Positions 5,498-9,218 of a stretch of 9,218 nt of DNA are shown here, piece by piece. A program made the translations under genes and the position numbers. Within the stretch, counting starts at the first letter, position 1; every line of letters starts with the position of its first letter. The notes below the pieces were generated by a model. It had not been told where the DNA came from. It saw only the letters and a list, made by a program, of their open reading frames with translations, and searched no databases. Origin of the DNA: an uncultured Collinsella sp. (GTDB lineage: Bacteria > Actinomycetota > Coriobacteriia > Coriobacteriales > Coriobacteriaceae); the NCBI GenBank assembly GCA_958419975.1, contig CATZIG010000067.1, positions 1 through 9,218 on the forward strand. The letters run 5' to 3'.

Positions 5498-6712
5498 ATG
5501 GGCGTCACGCCGCCTCCCTGGACGGGTCCGGCGGTGGGCCTGATGGACCTTGATGCTTTTTTTGCGAGCGTGGAAATGCTCGATCATCCCGAATGGCGAG
5601 GAAAGCCGCTCATCGTGGGCGGAGACGCCGATTCGCGTGGCGTCGTGTCCACGTGTTCGTATGAGGCGCGTCGCTTTGGCGTGCACTCCGCCATGGCCTC
5701 GGCCGAGGCGCGGCGCTTGTGCCCGCAAGCCATTTGGACGCACGGGCACTTTGATCGCTACCGCGAGGTGAGCGCGCAGGTCATGGCGATTCTCGCCGAC
5801 GAGACCCCGCGTGTTGAGCGCGTATCCATCGACGAAGCCTTTATCGATATCACACCGGGTCGCTTTGCGCCCGAAGACCCGCTGCTGGTTGCGCGGCGTA
5901 TAAGCGACCGCGTGGCAGGGCTGGGAGTGACCTGTTCCATTGGCGTGGGCTGCAACAAGACGGTCGCAAAGATCGCAAGCGAGCGGGATAAGCCGTTTGG
6001 GCTGACCATCGTGCGCCCCGGAACCGAGCAGCGCTTTTTGGCCGTACTTCCGGTGTCCGCCATGAGCGGCATCGGGCGCTCGGCCGAGGAGCGACTGCGC
6101 CGGATGCGCATCTATACGCTGGGAGAGCTTTCGCGCGCGCCGGAGTCAACGCTGGCTGCCATTTTTGGCGTGAACGGCGAGCGCATGCGCCAGCGCGCAC
6201 TTGGACTCGAGGTTTCCGAGGTTACAAGCTTGGACGAAGAGCGTGAAGTCAAGTCGGTAAGCAATGAGCGCACCTTTGCGAGGGATCTGACCGAGCGAGA
6301 AGACATCGAAGCGGCGATTGCACTGCTGGGCGAGTCCGTCGGACGACGCCTACGTCGCCAGGGACTGACGGGCGCCACGGTAACGCTTAAGCTCAAGTAT
6401 TCGTACGGCAGCGGGCGTACGGCACAGCGCCGGCTGCCTCATCCGACCGACGATGAGAACATCTTCGTAGCGGTTGCACTCGAACTGCTCGACAACATCT
6501 GGCAGGAAGGCATGCATGTTCGCTTAGCGGGCATCGGCATGAGCGACTTCGACCACCAAGGCGGCATCCAGACCGACCTGTTCTGCGAGATCGATGACCG
6601 CGGAGCCCAATCCAGCGACCGCCGCGACCTCTCCGTCGCCATCGACGCCGTCCGAGACAAATTCGGCGACACCGCCCTTTCCTTCGGCCGCCAATCCCGC
6701 TTTAACGATTAA
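5498..6712 (+). CDS. dinB: DNA polymerase IV (Y-family, translesion)
   Basis: This low-fidelity polymerase copies past damaged template bases. The product is 404 residues from ATG 5498, or 417 from an in-frame ATG at 5459. Numbered from 5498, the first metal-binding motif is MDLDAFFASVE with D17 and D19, F22 at the steric-gate position, SYEARRFGV follows, and the second catalytic motif is SIDEAF with D112 and E113. Next come CSIGVGCNKTVAKIAS (palm), an HhH-type GIGRSAEERLRRM thumb segment, the little-finger domain, and a beta-clamp-binding motif QTDLF at 358-362. All key residues are present, so it should be active. The start at 5498 is preferred because of its GAGGA site and because the -10 element and LexA-like box then lie upstream of it. 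It is the only plus-strand gene, divergent from rpsP and convergent with rsfS. Confidence 0.95.
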   Translation: MGVTPPPWTGPAVGLMDLDAFFASVEMLDHPEWRGKPLIVGGDADSRGVVSTCSYEARRFGVHSAMASAEARRLCPQAIWTHGHFDRYREVSAQVMAILADETPRVERVSIDEAFIDITPGRFAPEDPLLVARRISDRVAGLGVTCSIGVGCNKTVAKIASERDKPFGLTIVRPGTEQRFLAVLPVSAMSGIGRSAEERLRRMRIYTLGELSRAPESTLAAIFGVNGERMRQRALGLEVSEVTSLDEEREVKSVSNERTFARDLTEREDIEAAIALLGESVGRRLRRQGLTGATVTLKLKYSYGSGRTAQRRLPHPTDDENIFVAVALELLDNIWQEGMHVRLAGIGMSDFDHQGGIQTDLFCEIDDRGAQSSDRRDLSVAIDAVRDKFGDTALSFGRQSRFND

Positions 6713-6724
6713 CCGCCTTTGGGC

Positions 6725-6767
6725 AAAAAGAAAGCCGGGCAGGTGCGGAAAACTGCAACTGCCCGGC
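6725..6767 (-). terminator. Intrinsic terminator of the obgE-nadD-yqeK-rsfS operon
   Basis: A 9-bp stem (GCCGGGCAG, 6734-6742, with CTGCCCGGC, 6759-6767) continues after one mismatch into a 5-bp inner stem closed by an AAAA loop. On the minus strand it is followed by TTTCTTTTT (6725-6733). The T-run is only on that side, so it terminates transcription arriving from rsfS, whose stop is 42 bp upstream. It has no T-run for dinB transcripts. Confidence 0.85.
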
Positions 6768-6808
6768 GATATGCGTGAGGGTAGCTAAACCCCGTCCCAA
6801 ATGAGCTA

Positions 6809-7264
6809 CTAGAGGAGGTTGAGGGGGAGCTGGGGGGCGTCGCCCCAGAGCTTCTCGAGGCGGTAGAAGTCGCGCGCCTCGGGAGTGAAGACGTGGACGA
6901 CAACCGAACCATAGTCCATGAGCATCCAGGTCTTCTGCTCGCGACCCTCGATGGAGAACGGGTGCTCACCGCAAGCCTCGGCGACCTTCTCCTCGATCTC
7001 GTCGACGATAGAATCGACCTGGCGGTTGTTGGTACCGGTGGCAAGCACAAAGTAGTCGCATACGTCGGAAAGCTCGGTCAGGTCGAGCACCTGAACGTCC
7101 TCGCCCTTCTTGTCGTAGGCGGCCTGCGCGGCGGCGCGGGCGACATCCTCGGCGGCGACACCGCTCGCAGACAGCGAGGCGGCAGTGCGTTCGGACGTGG
7201 CGACGAAGCTCTTGTGCTCCACACCTTCAAGAATCTGCTCGTCGGTCATGGTCTCGTCGGCCAT
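6809..7264 (-). CDS. rsfS: Ribosome silencing factor RsfS
   Basis: RsfS (Iojap/DUF143 family) binds ribosomal protein L14 and blocks 30S-50S joining, lowering translation in starvation. The family core spans about residues 38-145 with KGEDVQVLDLTELSDVCDYF (53-72), VLATGTNNRQVD, IEGREQKTWMLMDYG (105-119), VVVHVFTPEARDFY and LEKLWGDAP. The 151-residue length exceeds the usual 105-120 because of about 37 extra N-terminal residues, polar and acidic, without recognisable motif. The ATG at 7264 is supported by AAGAGG six bases upstream, so the extension is probably real; no equally good internal start is visible. It is the last gene of its operon, 27 bp after yqeK and followed by the terminator. 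Confidence 0.94.
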   Translation of the reverse strand: MADETMTDEQILEGVEHKSFVATSERTAASLSASGVAAEDVARAAAQAAYDKKGEDVQVLDLTELSDVCDYFVLATGTNNRQVDSIVDEIEEKVAEACGEHPFSIEGREQKTWMLMDYGSVVVHVFTPEARDFYRLEKLWGDAPQLPLNLL

Positions 7265-7291
7265 GGAATACCTCTTTCTAGACAGCCCGAG

Positions 7292-7903
7292 CTAGTGCAG
7301 CTGGGCGTAATGGTTGTAAATCGAAATAGCCGTGGGATAAAGATAGCGCCCGGACTGAATCACATAGACCAAACCCTGCGCAAAACAGGAGAAGAACAAC
7401 TCGTCGAGCGTCGACTCCCCCACCATCTTGCGCAGCGCATGGGCATAGTCGCCGTGGCGGTTGGGCTCGATGGCATCGGCCACAAAGACCACCATATCGA
7501 GCGGCGTCATATCGCAGGCACCCACGGTGTGACGGTCGACAGCCTGAAAGACCGCCGGCGACAGCTCGGGAAAAAGCTGCGGAAGCTCATAGGCGGCAAC
7601 AGGGCCATGCAAAAGCGGCGTCGCGGCAGAAGGAGAGCCGGCAATCTTAATGCCGTAATGCAGAGCGCGCGTGACCAGCTCGTCATCGGAAAGCACCTTG
7701 TCCCAGTCGTGGATCAAGCCGGCAGCAGCGGCATCAAAGCGGTCGACGCCGTAGACCTCGGCCAGATGAAGTGCGGTCTCGGCAACACCCAGCGAATGCA
7801 CATAGCGCTTGCGCTTATCCTTCATGCGAACATCGAGCAGCTCTTGAATGCGCTTGAGCAGCGCGCGCTCATCGCCCTCAAACTGATCCTCTACCGACAA
7901 CAT
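7292..7903 (-). CDS. yqeK: HD-domain hydrolase YqeK (predicted Ap4A hydrolase)
   Basis: YqeK-family HD proteins are symmetrical diadenosine-tetraphosphate hydrolases that split Ap4A into two ADP; the gene is commonly found between nadD and rsfS, as here. The 203 residues carry all metal ligands expected: H36 in YVHSLGVAE, H65-D66 in GLIHDWDK (with K69), H99 in LLHGPVAAYEL, H125 in AVDRHT and D143 in FVADAIEPNR. The N-terminus has a short charged extension (FEGDERALL) before the HD fold. The start at 7903 is 9 bp after the nadD stop, with GGGGG three to seven bases upstream, a mediocre Shine-Dalgarno sequence. The enzymatic role comes from characterised family members; the motifs here are intact. 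Confidence 0.92.
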   Translation of the reverse strand: MLSVEDQFEGDERALLKRIQELLDVRMKDKRKRYVHSLGVAETALHLAEVYGVDRFDAAAAGLIHDWDKVLSDDELVTRALHYGIKIAGSPSAATPLLHGPVAAYELPQLFPELSPAVFQAVDRHTVGACDMTPLDMVVFVADAIEPNRHGDYAHALRKMVGESTLDELFFSCFAQGLVYVIQSGRYLYPTAISIYNHYAQLH

Positions 7904-7912
7904 AGACCCCCA

Positions 7913-8590
7913 TCACTCAAAATCCTCTTGGCCCAAATCGGCATATAGCCTGCGCTTGCGAATGTAGCCGAGCACGGACTCGCTCGTAAGATAGCGCACG
8001 CTCATGCCGCGGGCAACTCGCTTACGAATGTTCGTCGAGCTGATCGCCAGCGCCGGAATCTGAATATAGCGCACGTCGAACGGCAGCCCCGACTCTTTGA
8101 TTCGGGCACGCGCCGTATCGATATCAAAGCCCGGTCGCGTCGCCGCAATAAAGGTAGCAAGCTCAGCGATTCGTTCGGCATCATGCCAGGTCACAATATC
8201 GATAATCGCGTCGGCGCCCGTAATAAAGTAGAGCTTTACCTGCGGCGGGTAAAAGTCGCGAAGGGCATGAAGCGTATCGGCCGTATAGGTTACACCCGGA
8301 CGGTCGATCTCGAACCGGCTCGCCAAAAAGGCCGGGTTCGCGGCGGTGGCGAGGACCGTCATGGCATAACGGTCCTCGGCAGGCGTCACCGGCTTGTCAA
8401 GCTTAAAGGCAGGAGAGCCCGCCGGCATAAAGAGCACAGCGTCCAAGTCGAGCGACTCGCGCGCCTGCTCGGCGGTCACCAGGTGCCCGTAATGGATGGG
8501 ATCAAAGGTGCCACCCATAATGCCGAGCCTAAACTCCTGCCCGTCCTCTAGAGGAAGCTCTGGCAGACCGATTCCACCGCGCAGCGACAT
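7913..8590 (-). CDS. nadD: Nicotinate-nucleotide adenylyltransferase
   Basis: NadD joins nicotinate mononucleotide and ATP to make deamido-NAD, a late step of NAD synthesis in the cytoplasm. The nucleotidyltransferase signature GGTFDPIHYGHL lies at residues 26-37 and the second signature ISSTNIR at 183-189. ADTLHAL, GADAI and WHDAERI between them are also typical. At 225 residues it is longer than the common 190-210, because about 22 residues (MSLRGGIGLPELPLEDGQEF) precede the conserved RLGIMGGTFDP. The ATG at 8590 is 3 bp after the obgE stop, and no better internal start with a ribosome site is seen, so the extension is probably genuine. It is followed by yqeK after 9 bp. Confidence 0.95.
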   Translation of the reverse strand: MSLRGGIGLPELPLEDGQEFRLGIMGGTFDPIHYGHLVTAEQARESLDLDAVLFMPAGSPAFKLDKPVTPAEDRYAMTVLATAANPAFLASRFEIDRPGVTYTADTLHALRDFYPPQVKLYFITGADAIIDIVTWHDAERIAELATFIAATRPGFDIDTARARIKESGLPFDVRYIQIPALAISSTNIRKRVARGMSVRYLTSESVLGYIRKRRLYADLGQEDFE

Positions 8591-8593
8591 GGC

Positions 8594-9218
8594 TTACTCG
8601 CCCTCCGAGGTCTCGGCATCGACCGCGGCATCCGCCGCATCGACAACCTCGACGCCCTCATCCGCAGCATCGGCCACGTCAATGGCTTCAACGGCAACGT
8701 CCTCGCCAGCATCCTCGAGCTCCTCGTACTCCGAGAAGTCCTCGGCGCCCTCAAAGTCAAAGGCGCGCTGGCAAATGCGGACCTCGTCGCCCGCACGGCA
8801 ACCGGCCTTCTCGAGCGCGTCGTCAACACCCATACGCGCAAACTTATGCTGCAGGTAAATGACGGCTTCCTCGTTTTCCCAGTCGGTCTGGATGACCATA
8901 CGCTCAATGGCACGACCGACCACGCGGAAGGCACCGGACTCTTCCTGAACAATGCGGAAACGCTTCTCACGCTGCAGGCGACGGCGCTCCCACTCATCGT
9001 CGCGCAGAACGACCGGCTCATCCGAGACAGCCAACTCGGCGCGCAGCTTAGCCACCTGCTCGCCCACGGCAAGCATCAGCGTATTGAGTCCGGCGCCCGT
9101 CACGGCAGACACGGCAAAGAACATATGTCCATCGTCGAGCGCTGCGCGCTTGAGGTCGGCAATCTTGTCGGCCGTGCCCGGCGCATCGCACTTGTTGGCA
9201 ACGACGATCTGCGGACGC
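8594..9218 (-). CDS. obgE: GTPase Obg, C-terminal part (5' end cut by window)
   Basis: Obg is an essential GTPase that binds the 50S subunit and links ribosome assembly to growth state. Only the last 207 residues are in the window; the N-terminal Obg fold and the G1-G3 motifs lie beyond the right edge. Visible are G4 (NKCD, 9196-9185) and G5 (SAVTG, 9109-9095). They are followed by the OCT domain of Gram-positive Obg proteins, with FRVVGRAIERMV, DWENEEAVIYLQHKF, ARMGVDDALEKAGCRAGDEV and FDFEGAEDFSEYEEL. The protein ends in a strongly acidic, alanine-rich tail of about 40 residues with repeated DAAD/DAA units. The frame is open to the window edge; the ATG at 9124 is internal and is not the start. 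It is the first visible gene of the operon, 3 bp before nadD. Confidence 0.95.
   Translation of the reverse strand, partial: RPQIVVANKCDAPGTADKIADLKRAALDDGHMFFAVSAVTGAGLNTLMLAVGEQVAKLRAELAVSDEPVVLRDDEWERRRLQREKRFRIVQEESGAFRVVGRAIERMVIQTDWENEEAVIYLQHKFARMGVDDALEKAGCRAGDEVRICQRAFDFEGAEDFSEYEELEDAGEDVAVEAIDVADAADEGVEVVDAADAAVDAETSEGE

Noticed and set aside
5390..5749. 119-residue minus-strand open frame opposite the dinB start
   Set aside because: It overlaps the dinB catalytic region, has no family resemblance and lies in the rpsP upstream region; a shadow frame.
6734..6767. Same hairpin as a terminator for dinB
   Set aside because: On the plus strand it is followed by GATATGCG with no T-run, so intrinsic termination of dinB there is not supported.
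6781..6809. Inverted repeat GTAGCT/AGCTAC around the rsfS stop
   Set aside because: Only 6 bp with a 17-base loop and no T-run; likely chance.
6893..7948. 351-residue plus-strand open frame
   Set aside because: It is the in-register antisense shadow of rsfS, yqeK and the end of nadD, all of which are clear on the minus strand.

Overview
The window holds housekeeping genes of a GC-rich Gram-positive bacterium. The best guess is a member of the class Coriobacteriia (Collinsella-like). This rests on a split glyQ/glyS glycyl-tRNA synthetase, a short single-span signal peptidase, an Obg with a C-terminal OCT domain, an alanine-rich tail on S16 and near absence of TTA, CTA and TCA codons. The taxonomy is inference; no 16S or other marker is present.

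Layout. Positions 1-5257 are a minus-strand cluster, transcribed right to left: rpsP (S16), khpA (KH RNA-binding protein), rimM, trmD, lepB, glyQ and glyS (cut at the left edge). Gaps are 2-10 bp except for 57 bp between lepB and glyQ. A convincing promoter lies just upstream of rpsP. Positions 5258-5497 form the divergent intergenic region. Positions 5498-6712 carry dinB (DNA polymerase IV), the only plus-strand gene, with a -10 element and a LexA-box-like site before it. Positions 6713-6808 are convergent and contain a strong intrinsic terminator for the right-hand operon. Positions 6809-9218 are a second minus-strand operon in the widely conserved order obgE (cut at the right edge), nadD, yqeK, rsfS. 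No gene-free stretch exceeds 300 bases.

How the genes fit together. The left cluster combines 30S assembly (S16, RimM and the KH protein), tRNA modification (TrmD, m1G37), tRNA charging (GlyQ/GlyS) and protein secretion (LepB). The usual rplS between trmD and lepB is missing. The right cluster couples ribosome assembly and silencing (ObgE, RsfS) to NAD synthesis (NadD) and a predicted dinucleotide-tetraphosphate hydrolase (YqeK). DinB is an unrelated, probably SOS-inducible, error-prone polymerase.

I see no mobile element, CRISPR array, tRNA, rRNA or new defence-like system. The most interesting details are small: a hairpin that puts the rimM UUG start in its loop and the khpA stop in its stem; three consecutive non-ATG starts in the ribosomal operon; a Glu where TrmD normally has its catalytic Asp, with a short insertion beside it; and a LexA-like box in the dinB leader that argues for a start 13 codons downstream of the longest reading frame.
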